Shown: positions 1-8,621 of the stretch, one piece after another
Layout: each line of letters opens with the position of its first letter
Numbering within the stretch: position 1 is the first letter of the stretch
DNA from: a virus
IMG/VR virus record: IMGVR_UViG_3300008952_000119
Span: 1-39,598 of that record
Reading direction: 5' to 3' (one strand)
DNA: 39,598 nucleotides
Made by a program: the position numbers and the translations under genes
The notes under the pieces: model-generated
The model's database searches: none
Told to the model about the DNA's origin: nothing
The model's input: only the letters and a program-made list of their open reading frames with translations

Positions 1-67
1 CGTTGGCATCATCTTCGCTGGTAATGTCGCCAAACTTGCGATCTCCTTTGGAATAATTATAACTCAT
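1..67 (-). CDS. Hypothetical protein, partial (N-terminus only)
   Basis: An open frame begins with ATG at 65-67 and runs off the left window edge after 22 codons (MSYNYSKGDRKFGDITSEDD...). A GGAG ribosome-binding site lies a few bases upstream. The start overlaps the last codons of the upstream gene by 11 nt, the same tight packing seen throughout the window. The visible part is hydrophilic and has no recognisable domain. No function can be assigned. Confidence 0.6.
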   Translation of the reverse strand, partial: MSYNYSKGDRKFGDITSEDDAN

Positions 68-416
68 CTTTTTTCTCTCCGTCGTAAATAGTCTGCTCTC
101 CGTCTTCAAACGTAATGATAGTACCGTTGCCGGGATGGGAAGTAACATGAATTTTGATAAAGTCATCGAAAGCATCAAAGAAAGCTATCGACCCGCGTGG
201 CGCTGGGGTGAGCCAGTGGATCACGGTGTGGCCAGTGGCAAACATTACTCCTTCAATTACTACTCCCTCTCCCGATACTCCTGTTTCATCATGTTGCCGG
301 CACACTGTAAACGCCCGCACTCCTTCGGGGGCGCGGTTGCTTGGTTTTTTAGGCTTTAAATCATCAGGTTCGGTGGCGAGTTCAACAATGGCGTTGGCGT
401 CATCGTTTGGTTGCAT
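57..416 (-). CDS. Hypothetical phage protein, 119 aa
   Basis: The N-terminal 45 residues are polar and probably disordered. A compact beta-rich region follows at about residues 50-105 (GVVIEGVMFATGHTVIHWL, then a central SIAFFDAFDDFIKIHVT). This pattern of a short strand, a W-L-T motif and a second strand recalls small uncharacterised phage proteins seen beside replication or nucleotide genes, but I know no function for it. The ATG at 416 shares bases with the stop codon of the preceding gene (TAATG), so translation is probably coupled. It is not a shadow of another frame, because it fits the continuous minus-strand gene series. Confidence 0.7.
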   Translation of the reverse strand: MQPNDDANAIVELATEPDDLKPKKPSNRAPEGVRAFTVCRQHDETGVSGEGVVIEGVMFATGHTVIHWLTPAPRGSIAFFDAFDDFIKIHVTSHPGNGTIITFEDGEQTIYDGEKKDEL

Positions 417-613
417 TAGCTCTCTCCTTGTGAGTCCGTATCCAACGGTGTTTCTATAGTCGTGTCTGTTGGTTCTGCTGCCATCTGATCTGGAAGTGCG
501 GTGCAGAACCCTTCTTTAAGGGTTCTCAATTGCTCTTTAATAATATTTATGCGACCTTCAATTGTATCTAAGGTATTAAAAATGCCGCTATAGCAGTCTT
601 TTTTCTGTTTCAT
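416..613 (-). CDS. Hypothetical small coiled-coil protein, 65 aa
   Basis: I place the start at the ATG at 611-613, one base after the stop of the protease gene. A TTG four codons further upstream would extend it by four residues, but neither has a good ribosome-binding site, which suggests coupling to the upstream gene. Residues 8-40 form an amphipathic helix with a heptad-like pattern (IFNTLDTIEGRINIIKEQLRTL). The C-terminus is acidic and Thr-rich. No family is recognised. Confidence 0.6.
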   Translation of the reverse strand: MKQKKDCYSGIFNTLDTIEGRINIIKEQLRTLKEGFCTALPDQMAAEPTDTTIETPLDTDSQGES

Positions 614-614
614 G

Positions 615-1394
615 TTAGTCTGCAAATGCTCCTACCGCTTCCCAGTTAATATTAAATAGTGGGATCACCCATATAAAGTTCTCTAAAACCTGTCGTCCGA
701 AATGAGTTTCACCTACTTCTAATGCCATCACCCATCCAATTAGATTCCCACTTGCGGAAAAGACACCAGCACCCGAAGAGCCCGACCATCCATACGAGTC
801 TACGAACAACGCCTCGGTCTCACTATAAGCTACAATTTTACCATCAAAAGTATAGGGGCCGCCATTATTAGGGTAACCTGTATAGTAAATGGTGTTCATG
901 GTAGCCAAGTCGCTGACCCACTCGCTGCGTCTGGGAATATCATATATAATATTGATGGGCACCAGATCGGGAATAGGATCTACTCGAATTATCATATAAT
1001 CGGTTTGAGGATCCCGCAATACATACTGTTTACAAACATACAAGGCGTCTCCCACGATAATTTGCGTGAGGGCGCATGCCTCACCGATGCCATGCGATGT
1101 AGTGAGAATAAAATACTTTCCTTCATAAGTAATATAGGTGCCACTTGACCCTGAAATTCCTCCATCATAAAGGTCAACCGACATTACCTGCACGGCGCTT
1201 TGGCGTGACTTAATGACTGCCTTTTTTTCCTCAAAAGATAAAGTCTCTCCCACATTTACAAGCTTATTAATTTCGCTCTCCGTGGGAAGTGCTATAGATC
1301 GTTGAGCGCTGTCGTATGCTCCGAGGATGCTCGCGGCGCCGATTAAAACACAAAAAATAAATCCTGGAAGCTGTTTTAATGCCTTCTTGAGCAT
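615..1394 (-). CDS. Exported trypsin-like serine protease
   Basis: This 259-aa protein starts with a basic N-terminus and a hydrophobic segment (about residues 10-26) that looks like a signal peptide or signal anchor, so the protease is predicted to act in the envelope or outside the cell. The chymotrypsin-fold triad is visible: H101 in TTSHGIG, D132 in TDYMIIRVD and S207 in GWSGSSGAGVF. The glycines around S207 match the GxSG-G oxyanion signature. Length and spacing fit a minimal S1/HtrA-type catalytic domain with no PDZ domain. An AAGGAGA ribosome-binding site lies 8 nt before the ATG. It follows the 1215-aa protein gene. Its role could be superinfection exclusion, envelope processing or virion maturation; the sequence does not say which. 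Confidence 0.8.
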   Translation of the reverse strand: MLKKALKQLPGFIFCVLIGAASILGAYDSAQRSIALPTESEINKLVNVGETLSFEEKKAVIKSRQSAVQVMSVDLYDGGISGSSGTYITYEGKYFILTTSHGIGEACALTQIIVGDALYVCKQYVLRDPQTDYMIIRVDPIPDLVPINIIYDIPRRSEWVSDLATMNTIYYTGYPNNGGPYTFDGKIVAYSETEALFVDSYGWSGSSGAGVFSASGNLIGWVMALEVGETHFGRQVLENFIWVIPLFNINWEAVGAFAD

Positions 1395-1406
1395 CGATGG
1401 TTCTCC

Positions 1407-4400
1407 TTATACTTGTCTCTGGTAACTCAAGAAAACCGGCACCTCCTCCAGGCCCGACTTTTTAGCGAACCAAAGAAGATCTTCATTTCCTGTTATCTTT
1501 ATTCTCCCGTTTTTTCCTATGGCCACATATACTGGACCTTGTGCGCCGTCTTTGATAAACGCTTGATAGGCTTGTGGATCGTTTAACTGATCCTTTAACC
1601 GTTGGTAAACCGAATCAAAGCGTTGATGTTTAATATCGAAAATATCCATGGGGTAGCGATGGACGCGTGACCGGTACGTCCACAATTCTTCCGTAGGCAA
1701 CATAGTATGATAGCGCATGTCATTTGCGTCCGTAGGAACATCATAGACTTGAACGCCGCCTTCTGCCCAGTCTTGCGTAATATGATCTAAAGTCGGAGTG
1801 GGCGTTGGGCGCGGAGCAGTCGCATTGTCGCGCACATTTCCTAAGTTTCGTGCCAAGCCTCCAAAATTGGAAAGCCCAAACGCACTTCCAAACCCGGATT
1901 CATTAAGGTTCATCTCGCGCACGGTTCGGATAGTGCCTTGCACATTGGTCTTGTGAATGGCACTCCAGTCCACCAGACGCACGCCGGCAATTTGTCTCAT
2001 TTGCGGTAGCAGAACCAAGTCCCGATACTCTACACGACTCTGGGCGCCCACTAATTCAAACTTAATGTCGAAGACGACAAAGGTTTCAGTGGGGGTAATC
2101 TCTCGCTTGCTAGCAGCAATAGGACGCACGGTTGTGACTCCATCAATGCCACGGATCTGGGCGGCAATCTCAGCATCGGTGCCGCCGACGCGGTCAATGA
2201 GGTTGCACCCCACACGAATATTATAGATACGTAGATCATGGGCGGGATCGCGCAGTTTCTCTAATAGTTTCTCAACTCGATCTAGTTGGTTTTCTTCATA
2301 CCGCTCGGACGTCTCAATCCAAGGTGGCAGCTCTTCTGGAAGGTTAATGTTCTCGCGCATAGCTTCCGCGCCCCAATTTGCGCCCACCGATACTGGTTCA
2401 CCAACGGTGCCTCGTAGTGGTGTCGTTGTATGCACTTCGGCTTTTGGTTCGAAGGTAGCAGGTTTTGTGTTGGAAACGCCGGCATAATCGCGAACGATCA
2501 TACCAGTCGCACCTCGATATCGTAACTCCTCTTTTACATCTGCAACCCAGCTAGAAGGCTGCCCAAGCCGGCTCTGATCTCCTATTTGGGGGTTCAGATA
2601 TCTGAGAGCTAGTGATCCTTGTGACATTGGATAGAGATATTTGCGTTCGGCAACAGACCGCTCAACAGCGCCCATTTGATCCCAGCTTGCCTCAATCCAA
2701 GATGCCACCAGCATCCCAGCTTCTGCGTCGGTGTTGCCTTCTTCTGCTTGCTGGCTATAACGCCGGTTAATCACAGCAATCAAGGTTGTAGCACTACTTC
2801 CGTCTTGAATCCTTCTTTTGTTTTTTGCTGCTTCTTCTGCTGCTGCTTCAACCGCATAACTGATCAACTCATTCGCTGCTTCTTTGACTTCATCGGGGTT
2901 GTCGTTAAGATACTTAACGAAGTTTACTGTTCGCTCTATATCCTCGGCTGTATCGTTGGGATCAACGCCGATTGTTAACTTGTAAGAGACTGTTACGCCG
3001 GATAAGCCGCCACCATCGCGATAGTAGTGTGCTCTTGGTTGGATAATGAAGCGCATATCTCGCGCAAGCTCTAATACAGGTGGTATGGCTTTGTATGCTG
3101 CGCCAAAATCAAACTCGCCTTGTTGTGCGGCGGCTCTGTGCTTTTGTGCGTATTGTGCTGTGAGTTGTTGCGCCATTTGCTTGTTGAGATCGTCGCCCTC
3201 AAAACTAAGGTTATGTCGGGTTGTGCCTTGAATGTTTGGAAAGATTTGCCTAAAAACAGTTCTTTCTTCTCGATCAGCGGCATAGTAGAAAATGTCTGGT
3301 GGGAATTCTACATTTGCTTCTATGCTGTGAGCGCGCGCGCCTTCTTCGGTTGCAATTGGGAAGAACCAGAACTCGTGTTCGGATCCTTCATCGTCTTGAT
3401 ATGTTGACCAGTTTTCTAACTCGTCTTCGAGGTTTTTGAGGGTTTCCCTCTCGTGATCCCACGGGGTTTTGATGGCGTAACCTTCTGCTGCTAGTTTTGT
3501 GCGAATGCCTGCGACGATCTCTTTGTATTTGTCTTCGAACTGGAATCTGACTTCTCCTGCAAAATAGCTAAAGTCGTCGGGGTCTTGTGAGGTTTCGCCG
3601 CGAAGCATCATTCTCACGCGGAGGTGTGCGGTGGCTGCTGGTTCAAAATCCAGATCTGTGTTGGCAGGCGCTGGCCCAACGAGCATTGCAACATCATATT
3701 CTACTTCGTTGTCTTCTCCTGGGAGTTCGGATAGTATGTCGTCGATGCCGGATTCGTTCAGAAAATTTCGGGTTCGCTCGCCCCAGCTAGATGCTGGGAT
3801 GAAGTGAAGTTTATCGTTAACCTCGCGATCTTCTTGATCTACGTGTGCTGTCATCGGCACAAAGTCTCCATCAGCATCTACATCTAAGCCTAGCCAGCCA
3901 AGATTAACATCGAATGAACACTCGGCGCCGAAGTCGATATAGGGTTCATTATCATATTCTTCAACATTTGAATATACTGAACAGTTTTCGAGATCGCTGT
4001 ATTCTTGTTCGATGATCGCCAGTTGTTCTGCTATGTCGTTCATGCGATCTTCAAGCGAGCCGTTAAAGTTCACGCTTGGGTTTTCTGATTTGAGATGATC
4101 GATCATATATCGGAACTCGTCGGGATCGTTAGAATGTTCTCCGTTTTCTTCAACATACTCGACGCCAGCATTTTCAATAAACCAGCTAATGTGCTCCCAC
4201 ACAGATTCGGGGGGTGCGCTATTTGACCAACCTTTGATCTGATAGATTGTGTTTTCGAAATCATTATACGCTAGCGTTACATATGATTTAGACTGCTTCT
4301 TTCTTGCTTCCTTCTTGCGAAGGGAAATGAGGGTTCCGCGACTATCAGATCCGCAGTGCCCCATTCGTTCGCCTTCGACTGAGCAGTTTGATGTTTGCAA

Positions 4401-5054
4401 ATCATACCAATAAGAACCATCTTCAAAAGTGTGGATGACTTGATCTGGATCTTCTTGGTTATCTAGGTATTCTTGTGCTTTAGAGAGGGCTTCGTCGATA
4501 TTGCCTCCTTTCACATACTCGTAATTCGTTGGATCTTGATTAAGAAGCGTAAAAACCTCTTCATATTGGCGATAGAAGCGCTCATAAACGCTCTGCAGTT
4601 GAGCTTTTAAAAACTCTTGGCTAGCTTCGACTTGTTCGCTTTTCACGCCGGGCAACTTACTAAGGTTTTTCAACCCTTTCTTAAAGGTTTTTGCCCACGT
4701 TCCGAATGGCTTATCTCTGGTGGTTTGTGTTATATTTTTAATAACAAACATCGCTTTTTCTTTTTCTTCTTTTGACGAATCATCTTGCACGTGAGCGCCA
4801 AAGCGATCCATCAGATGATTAAGAATATTAAATCCGAATTCTTGGGAGCCGGGGGCATCGTGCCTGATAGCAAGGGTGCGAAGGGATGTGTTTTTCCACT
4901 GGTGTCCCATCCAAGTTTTGGCTTTTTCAGATGCGCCTGGGAGGTTGTTCTCGATCCGGTCGATAATTACTTCAGGTAACCCAATGTCTCTCAGCCCTTC
5001 GGTTAGAACCTCTTCGCGCAGATAGTTGAACCATTTATCGGTTGCGTAACTCAT
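1407..5054 (-). CDS. Large multidomain phage protein with PcfJ-like and ParB-like segments, 1215 aa
   Basis: This large protein of unknown function contains several separable segments. Residues 1-60 carry a motif (WFNYLREEVLTEGLRD) that resembles the helical start of several phage structural proteins. Residues 215-300 contain C-S-V-E-G-E-R-M-G-H-C-G, then an ISLR strand and a later Q-x-K-G-W-S-N stretch, a layout like the PcfJ family (EG..M.HC ... G..N). A ferredoxin-like alpha/beta segment (near YNIRVGCNLIDRVGGTD) precedes a Pro-rich linker. The last 75 residues (VYVAIGKNGRIKITGNEDLL to EVPVFLSYQ) look like a ParB/sulfiredoxin-fold domain in which the usual G-x-H-R box reads GNED. The middle is very acidic. 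No sigma70-type promoter precedes it; an ACTATTTAT element lies 21 nt before the start. It may be a virion or ejected protein, which is inference. Confidence 0.75.
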   Translation of the reverse strand: MSYATDKWFNYLREEVLTEGLRDIGLPEVIIDRIENNLPGASEKAKTWMGHQWKNTSLRTLAIRHDAPGSQEFGFNILNHLMDRFGAHVQDDSSKEEKEKAMFVIKNITQTTRDKPFGTWAKTFKKGLKNLSKLPGVKSEQVEASQEFLKAQLQSVYERFYRQYEEVFTLLNQDPTNYEYVKGGNIDEALSKAQEYLDNQEDPDQVIHTFEDGSYWYDLQTSNCSVEGERMGHCGSDSRGTLISLRKKEARKKQSKSYVTLAYNDFENTIYQIKGWSNSAPPESVWEHISWFIENAGVEYVEENGEHSNDPDEFRYMIDHLKSENPSVNFNGSLEDRMNDIAEQLAIIEQEYSDLENCSVYSNVEEYDNEPYIDFGAECSFDVNLGWLGLDVDADGDFVPMTAHVDQEDREVNDKLHFIPASSWGERTRNFLNESGIDDILSELPGEDNEVEYDVAMLVGPAPANTDLDFEPAATAHLRVRMMLRGETSQDPDDFSYFAGEVRFQFEDKYKEIVAGIRTKLAAEGYAIKTPWDHERETLKNLEDELENWSTYQDDEGSEHEFWFFPIATEEGARAHSIEANVEFPPDIFYYAADREERTVFRQIFPNIQGTTRHNLSFEGDDLNKQMAQQLTAQYAQKHRAAAQQGEFDFGAAYKAIPPVLELARDMRFIIQPRAHYYRDGGGLSGVTVSYKLTIGVDPNDTAEDIERTVNFVKYLNDNPDEVKEAANELISYAVEAAAEEAAKNKRRIQDGSSATTLIAVINRRYSQQAEEGNTDAEAGMLVASWIEASWDQMGAVERSVAERKYLYPMSQGSLALRYLNPQIGDQSRLGQPSSWVADVKEELRYRGATGMIVRDYAGVSNTKPATFEPKAEVHTTTPLRGTVGEPVSVGANWGAEAMRENINLPEELPPWIETSERYEENQLDRVEKLLEKLRDPAHDLRIYNIRVGCNLIDRVGGTDAEIAAQIRGIDGVTTVRPIAASKREITPTETFVVFDIKFELVGAQSRVEYRDLVLLPQMRQIAGVRLVDWSAIHKTNVQGTIRTVREMNLNESGFGSAFGLSNFGGLARNLGNVRDNATAPRPTPTPTLDHITQDWAEGGVQVYDVPTDANDMRYHTMLPTEELWTYRSRVHRYPMDIFDIKHQRFDSVYQRLKDQLNDPQAYQAFIKDGAQGPVYVAIGKNGRIKITGNEDLLWFAKKSGLEEVPVFLSYQRQV

Positions 5055-5096
5055 ATAATTTTTACCTCAACATTATAAATAGTTGGTTATTTTACA

Positions 5097-5447
5097 TTAC
5101 TTCCAAAAGAGTTGGACTGCTATAATAAGGCACGACAAGAAGATGCACGTTAAGGTTTTGCTGGTGAACATACTTTCATTTAACAAAGCATACGTTAAAA
5201 TAGGAAACACAAAGTAAGAAGCGGCAAATCCAACAAACCTTGCCGACCACGCTGCACCAGTCTCTTCAAAAATCAACCTAGATGCATGCCAAAAGCATAG
5301 CCCTACAGGAATAGAATAAATCCCTACCGCTACAAATGGCCGGTCACGCCACCACTCCCATACAAATTGGGAATTAAGCTGAAACCATGCACACATATGG
5401 CCTAAAATAAAAAAGCCAATTCCTGCTATCATATTAAAGGTTGGCAA
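5097..5447 (-). CDS. Small four-helix integral membrane protein, TTG start
   Basis: This 116-aa hydrophobic protein has four predicted membrane segments (about residues 5-22, 40-56, 67-88 and 97-114) joined by short polar loops. It looks like a small DMT-type membrane protein; its substrate or partner is unknown. The start is decided by the ribosome-binding site: AAGGAGGTGG at 5451-5460 lies 6 nt before a TTG at 5445-5447, whereas the first ATG (5430-5432) is 21 nt away. The TTG overlaps the stop region of the upstream Dam-like gene by 14 nt. Phage proteins of this type may modify the host membrane or resemble holins; the sequence alone does not show which. Confidence 0.7.
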   Translation of the reverse strand: MPTFNMIAGIGFFILGHMCAWFQLNSQFVWEWWRDRPFVAVGIYSIPVGLCFWHASRLIFEETGAAWSARFVGFAASYFVFPILTYALLNESMFTSKTLTCIFLSCLIIAVQLFWK

Positions 5448-6183
5448 TTACCACCTCCTTGCACTTTTCCGCGGATGTCGTTGCTCGGCCGAATTGATCA
5501 ACCATAATGATGTGTTTTCCTTCGTATAGTTCTAAGAGTTGCGGATGAAAATCATATACAGTTACCCATTTTTTAGATTCTCCCAATAAAAAATCGATTA
5601 ATTTAAGATGCGGGATGGTAGTTTTTTCTAGGGTTCGGCTGTAACGCGGTGACATATCAAAGTTTCCTAGTGGAAACAACAAATAATCCTCGGGATCACA
5701 ACTATAAAACGTTTCCAAAAAAGATGTGGTTTGATGCGTGACGTTGAAATTAGAAATTTTAAAGTTCTCCAGCCGTAATAATGCAGCAGGTGTAAAATTG
5801 TGGAGGCTCATGCCCCCGGAGGAAACAGTACCCCGATCTGAGCATCGATTTAAAAGGAAAAATAAGGCCGCATTAAGGAAAGGGCCCTTTACTTCTCCTA
5901 TCTGTTCTTGCAAAATATAAAAAGCTTTTTCATTCTCCGGCGGAAATAGATTATTAGCAATCTCCGCTATGCGGGCTGGCTCCGAAAGTGCGCATGTCCA
6001 AAAATTATGGACTTCTTTACTAAAAGTATAGGCAGTTAAATGACGATTATAAAAAGCCAAAGGAATTTCGAGTGCGCCGGCAAATAAAAAAAAGGAATGG
6101 ATATTACTTCCTTCGGGTATTATTTCTTTTAACACAGTGAGGCTCTTGGTTGGAGCATCTAAATCTCTCAATAATGTGTTCAT
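5434..6183 (-). CDS. Degenerate D12-class (Dam-like) methyltransferase-fold protein
   Basis: The 249-aa protein follows the segment order of D12-class adenine methyltransferases. It has a glycine motif I-like segment at 32-39 (FLFAGALE, cf. F-x-G-x-G), an FW motif at 61-62, an aromatic/LLNR helix at about 106-113, an RL-E-N helix at about 136-145, a Y-L-L-F strand at 167-170 and a W-V-T-V-Y strand before a LELY helix near 206-220. The catalytic DPPY that should follow the 167-170 strand is replaced by F-P-L-G. I therefore infer that the fold is kept but the methyltransferase chemistry is lost. It overlaps the next upstream gene by 4 nt (ATGA). An unrelated structural protein that happens to share the pattern remains possible. 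Confidence 0.6.
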   Translation of the reverse strand: MNTLLRDLDAPTKSLTVLKEIIPEGSNIHSFFLFAGALEIPLAFYNRHLTAYTFSKEVHNFWTCALSEPARIAEIANNLFPPENEKAFYILQEQIGEVKGPFLNAALFFLLNRCSDRGTVSSGGMSLHNFTPAALLRLENFKISNFNVTHQTTSFLETFYSCDPEDYLLFPLGNFDMSPRYSRTLEKTTIPHLKLIDFLLGESKKWVTVYDFHPQLLELYEGKHIIMVDQFGRATTSAEKCKEVVIANL

Positions 6184-6500
6184 TCTTCTTCATAAGCCAC
6201 CACTTCATCCACAACGGAAGGAAGGGGAGCTTGTGATACGAAGCCCTCATTTTTATAGCTGATATATCCATTTAGAAGCTGCGTTACATCTTGAAAAACA
6301 TAGTCGGCGCGGGCCAGACAGCGGCGCACTTCGCCTATGGCTTCTACATTCGCTAAAGTGGCCAATCGTTCGGCTGAAATCTCGTTAGCTTTTGCCATGG
6401 CTTCGTTTAAATGGTCAAAGGCTTTTTGCGTCAATCGTACCGTTTCGGCTTCTACCTCGTCTATCTCAACATTATATTGGATTGTTACTCGTTGGCTCAT
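6180..6500 (-). CDS. Hypothetical alpha-helical protein, 106 aa
   Basis: The protein begins with a short beta-like strand (RVTIQYNVEID) followed by a long acidic and Ala-rich helical region at residues 15-85 with coiled-coil character (AFDHLNEAMAKANEISAERLATL). The tail is acidic. No family is recognised. It starts with ATG, is 1 nt away from the upstream gene, and its stop overlaps the Dam-like gene start by ATGA, which puts it in the same translational unit. Confidence 0.65.
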   Translation of the reverse strand: MSQRVTIQYNVEIDEVEAETVRLTQKAFDHLNEAMAKANEISAERLATLANVEAIGEVRRCLARADYVFQDVTQLLNGYISYKNEGFVSQAPLPSVVDEVVAYEEE

Positions 6501-6501
6501 C

Positions 6502-6792
6502 TTATCCTCTCAATAATTTAGCGCTACGTTGTAGCTGCTGTTCGACAATATCGGGGGCCCCCACGACTACAATATCTGTGCCAGTGTGGCCTTTATTAAT
6601 GGTTAGTTTAGAAAATCCGTGTTGGGGATCGAGGCCTGGAGCCAATAGGTTCTGTTCATTTAAGTGGCGCATGCGGGCTTCTTCTCTTATCATGATCACA
6701 TGCTCCGGGTTAACTAGTATTTCACGCAATGTGTATTGTTGGTTAGTAGTGACAGCGCCGTTAGCACATACTTCTGTTAACTTAATTAACAT
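6502..6792 (-). CDS. Hypothetical small beta-rich protein, 96 aa
   Basis: The open frame extends further upstream, but the start is best placed at the ATG at 6790-6792. It is preceded by GGAGGA at good spacing and overlaps the upstream gene by only 7 nt. The N-terminus (MLIKLTEVCANGA, then REILVNPEHVIMIREE) has the strand-strand pattern of FlbD-like small proteins, a weak resemblance. The C-terminal third (SKLTINKGHTGTDIVVVG) adds further strands. Function unknown. Confidence 0.6.
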   Translation of the reverse strand: MLIKLTEVCANGAVTTNQQYTLREILVNPEHVIMIREEARMRHLNEQNLLAPGLDPQHGFSKLTINKGHTGTDIVVVGAPDIVEQQLQRSAKLLRG

Positions 6793-6986
6793 TCTTCCTC
6801 CATGGGATAAACATGTCGACTCTGTGCTAGCATTTGTCGCCCCTTCACCCATAGCAAAGCATGGCGGGGATGCTTGGCTCCCAGATAGATAGCTGCTATT
6901 GGTTTTTGTGTAGTGATAACATACGGGTCGTGTTCGTTGAATAACTGAACAGCCTGCGGTATGTAACATAGATCGCCTTCTTTCAT
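6786..6986 (-). CDS. Hypothetical SH3-like small protein, 66 aa
   Basis: I choose the ATG at 6984-6986, which has a GGAG site 8 nt upstream and starts just after the GroEL stop. The longer reading frame would run back into the groEL coding region. The sequence MKEGDLCYIPQAVQLF followed by AAIYLGA and LLWVKGRQM has the strand pattern of small SH3-like barrels common as accessory phage genes. No function is known. It lies directly downstream of groEL and is probably co-transcribed with it. Confidence 0.65.
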   Translation of the reverse strand: MKEGDLCYIPQAVQLFNEHDPYVITTQKPIAAIYLGAKHPRHALLWVKGRQMLAQSRHVYPMEEEC

Positions 6987-6991
6987 TTTCT

Positions 6992-8566
6992 TTACTCCGT
7001 TTGTATAATCCCGAAATTTGTAGTAATCAAAGTGCCAGCGCAACTAGCGGCGTTTTGCAACGCGGTGCGCGTGACCTTCACGGGATCAATTACTCCACTC
7101 TCATATAAATTGGTAAGTTCGCCTTTGCGGAAATCCCATCCGTCACCATCCGGCGCACTTAAAACTTGTTCTACTATTAAATCTGGAGATGCTCCAGCAT
7201 TTAATGCCATTTGTCGAATAGGCTCTTTACACGCCTCTTTAATAATGGAGATACCCAAAGCCTGATCGCTATTGTCCAAGGAGGAGAAGTTAATATCTTT
7301 AGCGGCGCGCAACAACGCGGTGCCTCCTCCAACCACAATCCCTTCGTCTTGGGCTGAGGTAACAGCCTCAAGAGCATCTTCAATACGATGCTTCTTCTCG
7401 GTCATCTCAACTTCCGTGGCTCCTCCGACGCGAATAACTCCCACTCCTGACGCTAGGCGAACAATTCTGGCCTGGATGCTTTCTCCTTCTTGGATTGAAT
7501 CTGTAGCCTTGATAGTTTCTTTGAGGCTCGCGATCTTATTTTCAATCTCTTCGAAGTCAGCGTTTCCACCAATAATCGTCGTAGTATACTTAGTGCTCTC
7601 TATAGAATTTGCACTCCCAAGATGTTGAAGCTTCACATCAGCCAACTTTACGCCGCTTTCGCGAGTAATAAAGGTGGCGCCAACTGACAATGCTAAGTCT
7701 TGCAGTGTGGTGCGGCGCTCCTCTCCATAAGACGGAGCTTTAATTGCAGCGATCTTTAATGTCCCACGCATGGCATTCATAATCATGGCTGCGAGGGCTT
7801 GGCCTTCAATGTCTTCGGAGATAACCACGAGGGGGCGCCCTTCTCTTGCAACGAGTTCTAGCAACGGCAGGATGGGTTCTACATTCGAAATCTTGTAGTC
7901 ACTTACAAAAATCAGGGGCTCCTCATATTTCATGACGGCCCTCCGCTCATCTGTAATGAATGCGCCGGCGCAATATCCTGCGTCAAAGCGAAACCCCTCG
8001 GTAAGATCCAGGGACGTTTCCAGTGAGCGGGATTCTTCTATTGTAATAGATCCATCTTGGCCCACCCGATCCACAGCAAGAGCAATAAGGTCTCCAATTG
8101 TAGAATCATTATTGGCCGAAATAGTTGCGATATGTGCGATATCGTCTGTGCTTGTAACTGGCGTAGCCATGGCTTCCAGGTTCTTTGTAATCTCTTTAAC
8201 TGCAACTTCAATTCCTCTTTGTAGTTCTATAGGCGATACCCCAGTAGCAATGTACCGCTGGGATTCTCGCAAAATAGCGCGAGCCAACACAGTCGCGGTG
8301 GTCGTGCCATCGCCTGCGTCGGTGTTGGTTTGTATGGCGGCCTGTTTAATAACTTGGGCAGCGGCATTCTCAAAGGGGTCGTCTAACGCCACAAAGTGTG
8401 CGACAGTTACGCCGTCCTTTGTAATAAAAGGAGTTCGCCCCTTCTCCTGTAAGAGAACGTTTCGACCGCGTGGACCCAAAGTGGATGCTACGTTATCGGC
8501 CAGGGCGTTCACCCCGTTCATAATCTTCTGCTGTAACTCAGTTTGGCTAGTATAAGCTCTGCTCAA
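6992..8566 (-). CDS. groEL: Phage-encoded GroEL chaperonin (Hsp60)
   Basis: At 524 aa this is a near full-length group I chaperonin. Hallmarks are TLGPRGRNV at 29-37 (ATP binding), D51 in TKDGVTV, D86 in AGDGTTTATVLA, the IEDAL segment holding the ATPase aspartate, GGGTAL, and the C-terminal SAPDGDGWDF and GVIDPVKVTRTAL. The flexible GGM tail of bacterial GroEL is missing; the protein ends in IIQTE. It should form an ATP-driven folding chamber, perhaps for capsid or tail proteins. A perfect consensus promoter lies just upstream, so the gene heads its own transcript. A GroES-like gene exists at 23195-23479, not adjacent. Known parallels are the chaperonins of some large phages. Identification is secure; whether it works with the phage or host GroES is unknown. 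Confidence 0.97.
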   Translation of the reverse strand: MSRAYTSQTELQQKIMNGVNALADNVASTLGPRGRNVLLQEKGRTPFITKDGVTVAHFVALDDPFENAAAQVIKQAAIQTNTDAGDGTTTATVLARAILRESQRYIATGVSPIELQRGIEVAVKEITKNLEAMATPVTSTDDIAHIATISANNDSTIGDLIALAVDRVGQDGSITIEESRSLETSLDLTEGFRFDAGYCAGAFITDERRAVMKYEEPLIFVSDYKISNVEPILPLLELVAREGRPLVVISEDIEGQALAAMIMNAMRGTLKIAAIKAPSYGEERRTTLQDLALSVGATFITRESGVKLADVKLQHLGSANSIESTKYTTTIIGGNADFEEIENKIASLKETIKATDSIQEGESIQARIVRLASGVGVIRVGGATEVEMTEKKHRIEDALEAVTSAQDEGIVVGGGTALLRAAKDINFSSLDNSDQALGISIIKEACKEPIRQMALNAGASPDLIVEQVLSAPDGDGWDFRKGELTNLYESGVIDPVKVTRTALQNAASCAGTLITTNFGIIQTE

Positions 8567-8586
8567 TTTGCACCTCTCTATAATAC

Positions 8587-8615
8587 ATTATAACTTCTCG
8601 ACACAGGAATGTCAA
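8587..8615 (-). promoter_or_regulatory. Consensus sigma70 promoter of groEL
   Basis: On the minus strand TTGACA (8610-8615) is separated by exactly 17 nt from TATAAT (8587-8592), a perfect match to both consensus hexamers. It lies in the 55-nt gap before groEL, and the -10 ends about 20 nt before the start codon, so the leader is very short. An AGAGAGG ribosome-binding site follows. Confidence 0.93.
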
Positions 8616-8621
8616 GCTTTT

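Noticed and set aside
5074-5081. TATAAATA (T4 late promoter octamer) on the + strand
   Set aside because: It points away from all genes. Only its reverse complement, shared with another gap, is kept as a weak motif finding.
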